From positions 3,896,501-3,960,500 of the forward strand of contig NZ_CP075189.1 of the NCBI RefSeq assembly GCF_020510565.1: a stretch of DNA of 64,000 nt, given 5' to 3'. Both the position numbers and the translations under genes were made by a program. Positions 52,138 to 60,448 of the stretch are shown piece by piece; the stretch's first letter is position 1; the number at the start of each line of letters is the position of its first letter. The notes under the pieces are model-generated. The model was not told where the DNA came from. It was given only the letters and a program-made list of their open reading frames with translations, and did not search any database. Origin of the DNA: Ferribacterium limneticum. GTDB taxonomy: Bacteria > Pseudomonadota > Gammaproteobacteria > Burkholderiales > Rhodocyclaceae.

Positions 52138-54132
52138 ATGATTCCCGAACTCGGCCATTTCGCCCTGATCCTTGCCGCGCTGGTCGCCCTGATCCTTGGC
52201 ACCCTGCCGCTGCTCGGCGCCCACCAGAACCGCATGGCCTGGGTTGCCGTCGCCCGGCCGGCCGCGTCGGCCATGGCGCTGCTCGTCACTTTCTCCTTCG
52301 CCTGCCTGACCCAGGCCTTCGTGACCAATGACTTCTCCGTGGTCTATGTCGCCCAGCACTCCAATTCGCTGCTGCCGCTGCAATATCGCGTCGCCGCCGT
52401 CTGGGGCGGCCATGAAGGTTCGCTGTTGCTGTGGATGCTGATGCTGACCTGGTGGGCCTTTGGCGTCGCCATGCTGTCGAAGCAGCTACCGGAAACGATG
52501 GTCGCCCGCGTCCTCGGTACGCTGGGCCTGGTCGCATTCGGTTTCATGCTGTTCATCCTGATCACTTCGAGCCCCTTCGAACGCCTGCTGCCGGCCGCAG
52601 CCGAAGGGCGCGACCTCAACCCGCTGCTGCAGGATTTCGGGCTGGTCATCCACCCGCCGCTGCTCTACATGGGCTACGTCGGTTTCTCGGTCGCTTTCGC
52701 CTTTGCCATCGCGGCCCTGCTGTCCGGCCAGTTGGACGCCGCCTGGGCGCGCTGGTCACGGCCGTGGACGATGGCCGCCTGGTGCTTCCTGACCCTGGGC
52801 ATCGCCATGGGTTCGTGGTGGGCTTATTACGAACTGGGCTGGGGCGGCTGGTGGTTCTGGGATCCGGTCGAAAACGCCTCCTTCATGCCCTGGCTGGTCG
52901 GCACGGCGTTGATCCATTCGCTGGCGGCAACCGAAAAGCGCGGCAGCTTCAAGAACTGGACCGTGCTGCTGGCCATTTCGGCTTTCTCGCTGTCGCTGCT
53001 CGGCACCTTCCTCGTCCGTTCCGGCGTGCTGACTTCGGTCCATGCCTTTGCCACCGACCCGCGACGCGGCATTTTCATTCTGATCTTCCTGGTCGCCGTC
53101 ATCGGCACCTCGCTCGCCCTGTTCGCCTGGCGCGCCCCGAAGGTCGGTCTGGGCGGCCGCTTCGGGCTAGTGTCGCGCGAATCGCTGCTGCTCACCAACA
53201 ACGTGCTGCTCGTGGTCGCCTGCGCCACAGTGTTGCTCGGCACGCTCTATCCGCTGCTCATCGACGCGCTCGGTGTCGGCAAGATTTCGGTCGGGCCGCC
53301 TTACTTCAATGCCGTCTTTGTGCCGGTCATGGCGCCGGTGCTGTTCCTCATGGGCATCGCACCTTTCGCCCGCTGGAAGGAAGCGTCGATATCGGAAATC
53401 ACCCGGACCGTGCGCTGGGCAATGATTGCCGCTGCCGTTGTCGCCATCGCGCTGCCGCTGGTTTATGGCCAATGGAGCGCACTGACCGCACTCGGCATTC
53501 TGCTTGCCGCCTGGGTCACCTTCACGACGCTGACCGCTTTCGTCCAGCGCGTCCAGCACACCCGCGCCGGCCAGTCTTTCCTGAGCGCTGCCTTCAAGCA
53601 GCCGCGCAGCTTCGTCGGCATGTGTGTCGCCCACTTCGGGATCGCCGTTTTTGTCGTCGGCGTGACCATGGTCAGCAGCTTCCAGGATGAAAAGGACATC
53701 AAGATGGCGCCCGGCGATACCGTCGATGTCGCCGGCTACAGTTTCAAGTTCAACGGCGTCAGGGAAGTTCAGGGGCCGAACTACGTTGCGGCGCAGGGCG
53801 ACTTCGATCTCACGGTCGACGGGAAATTTCGCCTGAAAATGAAACCGGAAAAACGCAACTACGCGTCGTCCGGCATGCCGATGACCGAAGCCGCCATCGA
53901 CGCCGGTATCCTGCGCGATGTCTATGTCTCGCTCGGCGAACCGATCGAACGCGACAAGCCGGAGGGCGAATGGGCCGTCCGTGTCTATTACAAACCCTTC
54001 GTGGACTGGATCTGGGGCGGCTGCGTGCTGATGGCACTGGGCGGCCTGCTGGCCATGCTCGACCGGCGCTATCGCGCCAAATCCCGCAACTCCGCGACTG
54101 TCACCACCCCGGCTGGAAGCCAACACGCATGA
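52138..54132 (+). CDS. ccmF: CcmF, cytochrome c haem ligation subunit
   Basis: 664 residues, about fourteen or fifteen helices, with WGGWWFWDPVENASFMPWL as the WWD haem-binding motif and conserved periplasmic His residues (AQHSNSLLP, VIHPPLLYMGY). With CcmH it attaches haem to apocytochromes; the CxxxCH site in the CbcL-like protein would be an unusual substrate for it. In the periplasmic loop a diverged repeat-like sequence (53811-53844) encodes LTVDGKFRLKMKPEKR. It overlaps ccmG by 4 bp. Confidence 0.95.
   Translation: MIPELGHFALILAALVALILGTLPLLGAHQNRMAWVAVARPAASAMALLVTFSFACLTQAFVTNDFSVVYVAQHSNSLLPLQYRVAAVWGGHEGSLLLWMLMLTWWAFGVAMLSKQLPETMVARVLGTLGLVAFGFMLFILITSSPFERLLPAAAEGRDLNPLLQDFGLVIHPPLLYMGYVGFSVAFAFAIAALLSGQLDAAWARWSRPWTMAAWCFLTLGIAMGSWWAYYELGWGGWWFWDPVENASFMPWLVGTALIHSLAATEKRGSFKNWTVLLAISAFSLSLLGTFLVRSGVLTSVHAFATDPRRGIFILIFLVAVIGTSLALFAWRAPKVGLGGRFGLVSRESLLLTNNVLLVVACATVLLGTLYPLLIDALGVGKISVGPPYFNAVFVPVMAPVLFLMGIAPFARWKEASISEITRTVRWAMIAAAVVAIALPLVYGQWSALTALGILLAAWVTFTTLTAFVQRVQHTRAGQSFLSAAFKQPRSFVGMCVAHFGIAVFVVGVTMVSSFQDEKDIKMAPGDTVDVAGYSFKFNGVREVQGPNYVAAQGDFDLTVDGKFRLKMKPEKRNYASSGMPMTEAAIDAGILRDVYVSLGEPIERDKPEGEWAVRVYYKPFVDWIWGGCVLMALGGLLAMLDRRYRAKSRNSATVTTPAGSQHA
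53811..53844 (+). repeat. Possible diverged copy of the dispersed repeat inside ccmF
   Basis: TCACGGTCGACGGGAAATTT, then CGCCTGAAAATGAAAC: the core differs at four positions but the distal A/T-rich half keeps its place. It may be chance, since the region is a conserved beta-strand loop. Confidence 0.4.
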
Positions 54133-54713
54133 ACCGTTACTACTGGATACTCGGCGCTTTCGCCGCGCTGGTCGCCCTGCTTGCCGTCGGCCTCGGTCTC
54201 AACCCGCGCGACGTCCCGTCGCCGCTGGTCGGCAAGCCGGCCCCGGCCTTCAACCTGAATGTCCTGGCCACACCGGAAAAAACGATGGGCCCCAAGGACA
54301 TGCAGGGCAAGGCCTGGCTGCTCAACGTCTGGTCTTCGTGGTGCGTCTCCTGCCGCGCCGAGCACCCGGTGCTCGTCGAGTTTTCGAAGAAGGCCAACGT
54401 GCCGCTGGTCGGACTCAATTACAAGGAAGTGCGCGGCGACGGTAATTTCGACATGAGCAAGATGCCGGCCGATGAAGAAAAGAAACTGGCCTTCCAGCGC
54501 GCCAACCAGTGGCTGGCCCAGCACGGCGACCCCTACACGCTGACCATCATGGACATCGATGGCCGCGTCGGTATCGACTACGGCGTATATGGCGTGCCTG
54601 AGACCTATGTCATCGACAAGACCGGGATCATCCGCATGAAGCACACCGGGCCGATCTCGCCCGACGTTCTGGCCCAGAAGATCATGCCGCTGCTCGCCGA
54701 GTTGAACAAATGA
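54129..54713 (+). CDS. ccmG: CcmG/DsbE, thioredoxin-like reductase of apocytochrome
   Basis: 194 residues with an N-terminal anchor and the active site WSSWCVSCRAEHPVL. The GVYGVPETYVIDKTG segment carries the cis-proline loop. It keeps haem-binding cysteines reduced together with CcmH. It overlaps ccmF and ccmH by 4 bp. Confidence 0.95.
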   Translation: MNRYYWILGAFAALVALLAVGLGLNPRDVPSPLVGKPAPAFNLNVLATPEKTMGPKDMQGKAWLLNVWSSWCVSCRAEHPVLVEFSKKANVPLVGLNYKEVRGDGNFDMSKMPADEEKKLAFQRANQWLAQHGDPYTLTIMDIDGRVGIDYGVYGVPETYVIDKTGIIRMKHTGPISPDVLAQKIMPLLAELNK

Positions 54714-55198
54714 AACGCGCCGCGCTGATTGCCCTTTTCATTTTTGGCTCATTTTTCGGGTCGACCGTGGCATTCGCCGATGCGGCTACCGAAGCGGCGA
54801 CGGCGGCCGACCCGGTAGCCGAAAAGCGTCTGCAAAAGCTTTCCGAGGAGTTGCGCTGCCTGGTCTGCCAGAACCAGACCATCGCCGACTCCAACGCCGA
54901 GCTGGCGCAAGACCTTCGGCGCGAAGTCCGGACCATGATCAAAGACGGCAAGAGCGACAAGGAAATCGTCGATTTCATGGTCGTCCGCTATGGCGACTTC
55001 GTCCTCTACCGCCCGCCGGTCAAGGGCATCACGCTGCTCCTCTGGGGCGGCCCGGTCGCCCTCATGCTGCTCGGCCTCTTTGTCCTGCAACGCTACCTGC
55101 GCCGGCGCGCCACCCGCATCAATGCCGAAGACCAGCCGCTGTCGGCTGACCAGACCAGCCGCGCCGACGCGCTGCTCAAGGAAATCGACCCGAAATGA
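54710..55198 (+). CDS. ccmH: CcmH, apocytochrome thiol-reductase subunit
   Basis: 162 residues with the redox motif LRCLVCQNQTI and a C-terminal membrane helix (GITLLLWGGPVALMLLGLFVL). The signal peptide, MKRAALIALFIFGSFFGSTVAFA, includes a run (IFGSFFGSTVA) whose DNA is a copy of the dispersed repeat read from the opposite strand to that in hypF. The hydrophobic core of an essential export signal is thus partly repeat-derived. It overlaps ccmG and ccmI by 4 bp. Confidence 0.95.
   Translation: MKRAALIALFIFGSFFGSTVAFADAATEAATAADPVAEKRLQKLSEELRCLVCQNQTIADSNAELAQDLRREVRTMIKDGKSDKEIVDFMVVRYGDFVLYRPPVKGITLLLWGGPVALMLLGLFVLQRYLRRRATRINAEDQPLSADQTSRADALLKEIDPK
54737..54774 (-). repeat. Dispersed repeat copy 14, forming the ccmH signal peptide
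   Basis: Complement reads AATGCCACGGTCGACCCGAA and on to AAATGAGCCAAAAATGAAAA. Two core substitutions; the distal half matches copies 7 and 8. It encodes IFGSFFGSTVA on the gene strand. Numbering skips 13, a rejected candidate. Confidence 0.72.
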
Positions 55199-56034
55199 CC
55201 CAGTTTTCCATCTTTGCCGTCCTGCTTATCGTGGTCGTTTCCGCCTTCATCCTGCCGCCGCTCTGGCTCGGCCTGCGCTCGACCAGCAAGGCCGACCGCA
55301 AGGAAGCCAACCTCGCCATCTTCCGCGACCAGCTGGCCGAACTGTCTCGTGAAAAAGCCGAAGGCTCGCTGGCCGAAGCCGATTTCGAGCAAGCCCGAGG
55401 CGAGCTGCAACGCCGCCTGCTCGAAGAAGTCGAGCCGGATGCCGCTGGCGGCCCCGCCCCGGCCACGTATGGCCCGAGCCGCAAGACGGCCATCGCCATC
55501 CTGCTCCTGCTGCCCATCCTCGGCCTGCTCGGCTACGGCATCCTCGGCAATCCGAAGGCGCTCGACCCGGTACAAACCGCTGCGCCGCAGGAAATGACGC
55601 CGGAAAAGATCAATGAAATGGTCACCAGCCTGGCCGAAAAGCTCAAAGCCAACCCGGACAACATGCCGGGCTGGCTCATGCTCGCCCGCTCCTACAAATC
55701 TATGGGCCGCTACGACGAAGCCGTCGAGGCCTTCGCCAAGGCCGAATCAGCCATCAACGACGATCCCGACCAGCTTGCCAGCTACGCCGAAACGATCGCC
55801 ATGGCCAACGGCAAGGGCATCACCGACAAGGCCCTCAAGCTCATCGAGCGCGCCCTCAAGGTCGATCCCAAGCATGGCCACAGCCTCTTCCTGGCCGGCG
55901 CCGCCGCCATGGAAGCCGGCGACAACAAGAAAGGCATCGCCTACTGGGAACCCTTGCTGGAACAGGTCGAGCCCGGTTCCGACATCGACCGGATGCTGCG
56001 CAGCGGCATCGACAAAATGAAGGCCGGCAAGTAG
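55195..56034 (+). CDS. ccmI: CcmI, TPR-containing apocytochrome chaperone
   Basis: 279 residues: N-terminal helix (FSIFAVLLIVVVSAFILPPLW), a heptad-like stretch, a second helix (TAIAILLLLPILGLLGYGIL), then TPR repeats (MPGWLMLARSYKSMGRYDEAVEAFAKAE, quoted for the MLARSY...GRYDEA motif; another at HGHSLFLAGAAAMEAGD). It brings apocytochrome to CcmFH. It is last of the ccm genes and lies 10 bp before napF. Confidence 0.92.
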   Translation: MTQFSIFAVLLIVVVSAFILPPLWLGLRSTSKADRKEANLAIFRDQLAELSREKAEGSLAEADFEQARGELQRRLLEEVEPDAAGGPAPATYGPSRKTAIAILLLLPILGLLGYGILGNPKALDPVQTAAPQEMTPEKINEMVTSLAEKLKANPDNMPGWLMLARSYKSMGRYDEAVEAFAKAESAINDDPDQLASYAETIAMANGKGITDKALKLIERALKVDPKHGHSLFLAGAAAMEAGDNKKGIAYWEPLLEQVEPGSDIDRMLRSGIDKMKAGK

Positions 56035-56044
56035 CCGGAAAACC

Positions 56045-56524
56045 ATGGTCAACCTGTCCCGGCGCGGTTTCTTCCGCGGTCGACCGCGCCCCCGGGCCGA
56101 AATGCGCCCGCCCTGGGCGCGTCCGGAAGGCGAATTCATCGACCGCTGCACGCGCTGCAATGATTGTCTGAAAGCCTGTCCGACAAAAATTCTGGTGGCT
56201 GGCGACGGCGGCTATCCAACCGTCGATTTCAGCATTGGCGAATGCACCTTTTGCGGCGACTGCGTCACCAGTTGCCAGCCCAAGGCCCTGCTGCGCCAGG
56301 ATGCCGAACAGGCCGCCTGGCCTTACAAAGCGGCCATCGGCGAAGACTGCCTGCCCCGCCAGGGCGTCGAATGCCGCGTCTGCGGCGACTTCTGCGATGC
56401 CCGCGCCATCCGTTTCGCGCCGCGCCTGGGCGGCAGCCCGCTGCCCGAGATCGACCCGGAAAAATGCACCGGCTGCGGCGCCTGCGTCGCGCCTTGCCCG
56501 GTGACGGCGATCAGCGTTCGCTAG
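56045..56524 (+). CDS. napF: NapF-like ferredoxin with three or four Fe-S motifs
   Basis: 159 residues with CTRCNDCLKACP, CTFCGDCVTSCQP, CRVCGDFC and CTGCGACVAPCP: three standard [4Fe-4S] motifs and a shorter third one. NapF helps assemble the periplasmic nitrate reductase catalytic subunit in the cytoplasm. The rest of a nap operon is not in this window; here napF closes the ccm operon. The N-terminal RRGFFRG is not followed by a hydrophobic stretch, so it is not a Tat signal. Its last 14 bp overlap the convergent next gene. Confidence 0.82.
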   Translation: MVNLSRRGFFRGRPRPRAEMRPPWARPEGEFIDRCTRCNDCLKACPTKILVAGDGGYPTVDFSIGECTFCGDCVTSCQPKALLRQDAEQAAWPYKAAIGEDCLPRQGVECRVCGDFCDARAIRFAPRLGGSPLPEIDPEKCTGCGACVAPCPVTAISVR

Positions 56525-56783
56525 CCTCTTCCAATGAAGGCGGAACCAGTGGTGGCGGCGAAAATCCAAGGGCTATCATCTCGGCCTCCAGCTTGATGCG
56601 AAGGATCAGCAGCCCATGCAAGGACTCCCGCGCCTTGTCGTCGACCCAGTTCTCGTGGTGATTGCGCAAGCAGGCATCAATTTCGTGGCGATTGGCCAGG
56701 TTGACGCGACAGACAGCAGCGTACCGGTGAATCTCGCTATCAAGATCCCGCAATTCGCGATCATAATGTTCAAATCCGCTCAT
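56511..56783 (-). CDS. Hypothetical 90-residue helical protein
   Basis: 90 residues (MSGFEHYDRELRDLDSEIHRYAAVCRV...) predicted as two or three helices with a hydrophobic middle (ESLHGLLILRIKLEAEMIALGF) and a Pro-rich, acidic end. No family is recognised. It has two Cys and three His, with no clear metal pattern. It converges on napF, overlapping 14 bp, and diverges from the 511-residue gene over 29 bp. Possibly a small regulatory or structural protein. Confidence 0.55.
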   Translation of the reverse strand: MSGFEHYDRELRDLDSEIHRYAAVCRVNLANRHEIDACLRNHHENWVDDKARESLHGLLILRIKLEAEMIALGFSPPPLVPPSLEEASER

Positions 56784-56812
56784 CGTTCAAGCTTACTCCG
56801 GAAGGAGCGACC

Positions 56813-58348
56813 ATGCATTGGTTAACATTGCCCGAACCGCGCAAGAATATTGCTCAGGCCTTTCACGACCTGGCATCGGCAAAAACCTGGTTGGCCAGCC
56901 AGCCACAAGCCCAGCCCATGCACATGCTGGCCGCCATCAGTCTGCAGGTCGAGGCCATCGAGGCGTCGACCCTGCCGCCAACACTGGCCGTCGAATTGCT
57001 CAACCTCTTGCGCACCGCCTCCGTGCCCGGCCAGGAAGCCATCGAGCCGCGCTATGTGCGCAAGGCACTGCCCATGCTCGACGACGACCAGCGCGCTTTC
57101 GACGTCGCCCAACGCCTCTGGCTGCGCCTGGGAACGGCTTACCTGCGCCTGGCGCCGCACTTCGCCCCGGCCGACAAAAGCGAACTGCTGCACCGGTCGG
57201 CCTGTGCCATCCGGATGGCTGAATACTGTCATTTCCTGGCGGCCAGGGAATGTCCAACCCTACTCGATCAACTGCTGTTCGCCATCCTCGACCAAGCCGA
57301 AAGAGATGGCCTGATGCGCCATTCCCTGCCCGACCCGGACTTCCCCCATCTGGTCGACACCACCATCGCCGGCCATCTGGCCTGGGCTTTCATGCTGCGC
57401 CTGATCGACCCGTATCGCCTGTCTTCCGCCCAGCTCGCCGTTGCCAACCGGGCGCTCAGTCGCTGGCGCGAGCTGGCCGGCTTCCAGACCATGCCGGACG
57501 ACGACCCCAAGGGCCACTCGGTCGATCTCGCGCCGTTGTTTGGCGACAGCTTGCCGGAAGGCATTCCGCGCTGGCTCGACGTCCCCAGGGTGACCCGCAA
57601 GATCGCCCAGCGAATTGCCGCGCTCAAGGCGGGCGAATCACCCGAGGCCCTGAAACTTGGCCGCGAACTGTCACCGGCGGCGTGCATCCGCCTGCTGCGC
57701 GACATCGAGGCCAGCCTTGAATCGCATGGCCAGCATCGGAGCACGGAAATCGGCGAAATCGAACTCGCCTTCGGCGCTGAATATGCCTATGCCGCCTTTA
57801 CCGGCGAAATGATCGTGCAGAGCGGGGCGCTCGATGCCACCAGTGCATCGCTGGCCCATCAGCGCACGGCCATGTTCGGCTTCGACCGCGTGTCGACCAT
57901 GCCAACCGCCGTCAAGAAACTCAATGTCCCCGGTGAAAACTGGCTGCTCGTGGACGGCAAGGCCATCCGCCCGGCTGACCGCAAGGGCGCCCGCCGCCAG
58001 TCGCCCTGCCTGATCGCCTCGGCCTCGCTCGGCAGCCCACGACTCGGGGTCATGGTCGGCCTGCAAAGCATTCCCGGCGGCGCGCTGGCCGCCGATCTCC
58101 AGTGGTACGAAGAGCGCATCGAGGCCGGCCGCCTGGCTCGTCCGGCCGCACCGGGCCAGACCAACGTCGTGGTGCCCGTCTTCCTGCTCCACGACGGGGA
58201 CGACTGTTCGCTGATCGTCCCCAGTGTGGCCGGTATCCGCCTCGATACCGGCGTGACGCTGGAAGGCACCTCGGTCAGCCACCTGATGCCGACCGAAGTG
58301 CTCGAACGCGGCGTCGATTTCGTCCGTTACGCAATCAACAAACAATAA
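56813..58348 (+). CDS. 511-residue protein of unknown function
   Basis: Soluble; no signal or membrane segment. The first ~370 residues are helical, Leu/Ala-rich (LAVELLNLLRTASVP, LLRDIEASLESHG). The last ~130 look beta-rich (WLLVDGKAIRPADRKGARRQ, GVMVGLQSIPGG, VPVFLLHDGDDCSLIVPSV, GTSVSHLMPTEVLERGVDF). The RPADRKGARR basic loop and beta-rich C-terminus recall a nucleotide- or RNA-binding barrel (possibly PilZ-like), which I cannot confirm. It ends at a strong bidirectional terminator and is likely monocistronic. Confidence 0.7.
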   Translation: MHWLTLPEPRKNIAQAFHDLASAKTWLASQPQAQPMHMLAAISLQVEAIEASTLPPTLAVELLNLLRTASVPGQEAIEPRYVRKALPMLDDDQRAFDVAQRLWLRLGTAYLRLAPHFAPADKSELLHRSACAIRMAEYCHFLAARECPTLLDQLLFAILDQAERDGLMRHSLPDPDFPHLVDTTIAGHLAWAFMLRLIDPYRLSSAQLAVANRALSRWRELAGFQTMPDDDPKGHSVDLAPLFGDSLPEGIPRWLDVPRVTRKIAQRIAALKAGESPEALKLGRELSPAACIRLLRDIEASLESHGQHRSTEIGEIELAFGAEYAYAAFTGEMIVQSGALDATSASLAHQRTAMFGFDRVSTMPTAVKKLNVPGENWLLVDGKAIRPADRKGARRQSPCLIASASLGSPRLGVMVGLQSIPGGALAADLQWYEERIEAGRLARPAAPGQTNVVVPVFLLHDGDDCSLIVPSVAGIRLDTGVTLEGTSVSHLMPTEVLERGVDFVRYAINKQ

Positions 58349-58350
58349 AA

Positions 58351-58374
58351 AAGGCCCGCCGGTTGGCGGGCCTT
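58351..58374. terminator. Bidirectional terminator
   Basis: Perfect 10-bp stem AAGGCCCGCC / GGCGGGCCTT with a GGTT loop, flanked by A-rich sequence on the left. It serves the rightward 511-codon gene and perhaps the leftward pccA. Confidence 0.88.
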
Positions 58375-58414
58375 GAATGCTACGGTCAACCGGAAAAACC
58401 GGCCGAAAATCAAA
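58375..58414 (+). repeat. Dispersed repeat copy 15, between convergent genes
   Basis: AATGCT, perfect core, then CCGGCCGAAAATCAAAT, ending at the stop codon of pccA. Confidence 0.87.
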
Positions 58415-60427
58415 TCACTCGAATTCGATGATGACCTGATCCACCGTCAGGCTTTCGCCGGCGGCCGCTGAAATCTTCTTCACCTTGCAGTCCTGATCGG
58501 CCTTGAGGATGTTTTCCATCTTCATGGCTTCGATGACGGCCAGCTTCTCCCCTGCCTTCACTTCCTGACCGACCGTCACCGCGACTTCACGGAGCAGGCC
58601 AGGCATCGGCGAGATCAGGAACTTGGACAGATCAGGCGCCTGCTTCTCGGGCATCAGCGCCAGCAATTCGGCTGCGCGGGCGCTCATCACCATGAAGTCG
58701 GCGCGGGTGCCCCAGTGGAACAGGCTGTACTTGGTCTTGTGCCGCTCGACCTGCAGCGTGAAAGCCTGACCATTGCAGGTACCGACGAACAGCGACTCGC
58801 CGAGTTTCCAGGAAGAGCGCAGCTCGTAGTGCTGACCGCCGTACTCGATATCATAGCCGCCATCGACCAGACGGGCGGTGACCGGATGATGCTGATTGCC
58901 AGCGGCGTCGAGGCGAACGACCATCCAGTTGTCGCTGACCAGACGCTCGTGGCCCTGTAGCTGGCCGGAGATGGAAGCGGAGCGATCGGTAAAGGCACGG
59001 TAGACATAAGCAGCCACCGAAACCAGCAAGGCCGGATCATCGTGCGGAACCATCGAGGCATCGAAGCCCGTCGGGTAGTGCTTGGGGATGAAACCGGTGT
59101 CAAAAATGCCGGAATGGAAAACCGGATGCTGCATCAGCGCGGCCTGGAACGGGATGTTCGAGGAAATGCCACGGATCACGAAACCATTCAGTGCATCACG
59201 CATGCGGGTGATGGCGGTGTTGCGGTCCTTGCCGTGCACGATGAGCTTGGCGATCATCGAGTCGTAGAACATCGAAATCTCGCCACCATCGTAAACACCG
59301 GTATCGACACGGGTGGTGCCGTTGGCATCGCTGGTTTCCTTGGGCGGCTGGAACTTCACGAGACGGCCGGTCGACGGCAGGAAGCCGCGGAACGGGTCTT
59401 CGGCGTTGATCCGGCACTCCATGGCCCAACCGTCGATCTTCACGTCGGCCTGGCTCAACGGCAGCTTTTCGCCGTAGGCGACGCGGATCATCTGCTCGAC
59501 CAGGTCGAGGCCGGTGATCAGCTCGGTAACCGGATGCTCCACCTGCAGGCGGGTATTCATTTCCAGGAAGTAGAATTCCTTGGTCGCACCGGACACCACG
59601 AACTCGACCGTACCGGCCGACTCGTAATTCACAGCACGGGCCAGGGCCACGGCCTGCTCACCCATCGCCTTGCGCATCTCGGCATCAACGAAGGGGCTCG
59701 GCGCCTCTTCGATGACCTTCTGGTGACGACGCTGGATCGAGCAATCGCGCTCGTTCAGGTAAACATAATTGCCGTGCGAGTCGCCGAGCAACTGGATTTC
59801 GATGTGGCGCGGCTCGAGAACGTACTTTTCGATGAAGACGCGGTCGTCACCGAAGGAGTTGCGCGCTTCATTGACGCAGGAGGAGAAACCTTCGTGCGCT
59901 TCGGCATCGTTGTAAGCCACGCGCAGACCCTTGCCGCCGCCGCCGGCGGAAGCCTTGATCATGACCGGATAGCCGATGCCCTGAGCGATCTTGACGGCTT
60001 CGTCAGGACCCGCGATGGCGTCGTTGTAACCCGGAATGGTGTTGACGTTGGCAGCGATGGCCAGCTTCTTGGACTCGATCTTGTCGCCCATCTTGGCGAT
60101 GGAGTAATGCTTCGGACCAATGAACTTGATGCCTTCTTCTTCCAGACGACGGGAGAACTCAGCATTTTCAGACAGGAAGCCGTAGCCCGGATGGACGGCC
60201 TGAGCGCCAGTCTGCTTGCAGGCGGCGATGATCTTGTCGGCAACCAGATAGGACTCTTTCGAGGCAGCCGGTCCAATACAGACGGCTTCGTCGGCGAGGT
60301 CGACGAACAAGGCATCCTTGTCAGCTTCGGAATAGACGGCGACGGTCTTGATGCCCATCTTGCGGGCCGTCTTGATGACGCGGCAGGCAATTTCGCCGCG
60401 GTTTGCGATCAGAATCTTAGTGAACAT
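58415..60427 (-). CDS. pccA: Propionyl/acyl-CoA carboxylase, biotin-carboxylase and biotin-carrier subunit
   Basis: 670 residues. Biotin carboxylase domain first (ILIANRGEIACRVIKTARKMG start, ATP-grasp with KASAGGGGKGLR, catalytic NERDCSIQRRHQKVIEE and EMNTRLQVEHPVTE), then a linker/BT domain, then the biotinyl domain with VIEAMKMENIL (biotinylated Lys). It carboxylates biotin, which PccB transfers to propionyl-CoA. It follows pccB by 21 bp. The context (meaB and methylmalonyl-CoA mutase upstream) supports propionyl-CoA as substrate. Confidence 0.93.
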   Translation of the reverse strand: MFTKILIANRGEIACRVIKTARKMGIKTVAVYSEADKDALFVDLADEAVCIGPAASKESYLVADKIIAACKQTGAQAVHPGYGFLSENAEFSRRLEEEGIKFIGPKHYSIAKMGDKIESKKLAIAANVNTIPGYNDAIAGPDEAVKIAQGIGYPVMIKASAGGGGKGLRVAYNDAEAHEGFSSCVNEARNSFGDDRVFIEKYVLEPRHIEIQLLGDSHGNYVYLNERDCSIQRRHQKVIEEAPSPFVDAEMRKAMGEQAVALARAVNYESAGTVEFVVSGATKEFYFLEMNTRLQVEHPVTELITGLDLVEQMIRVAYGEKLPLSQADVKIDGWAMECRINAEDPFRGFLPSTGRLVKFQPPKETSDANGTTRVDTGVYDGGEISMFYDSMIAKLIVHGKDRNTAITRMRDALNGFVIRGISSNIPFQAALMQHPVFHSGIFDTGFIPKHYPTGFDASMVPHDDPALLVSVAAYVYRAFTDRSASISGQLQGHERLVSDNWMVVRLDAAGNQHHPVTARLVDGGYDIEYGGQHYELRSSWKLGESLFVGTCNGQAFTLQVERHKTKYSLFHWGTRADFMVMSARAAELLALMPEKQAPDLSKFLISPMPGLLREVAVTVGQEVKAGEKLAVIEAMKMENILKADQDCKVKKISAAAGESLTVDQVIIEFE

Positions 60428-60448
60428 ATTCCTTTTTCTCCCTGACGC

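Noticed and set aside
56045..56110. A Tat signal in napF (RRGFFRG)
   Set aside because: No hydrophobic segment follows the twin arginines, and NapF proteins act in the cytoplasm.
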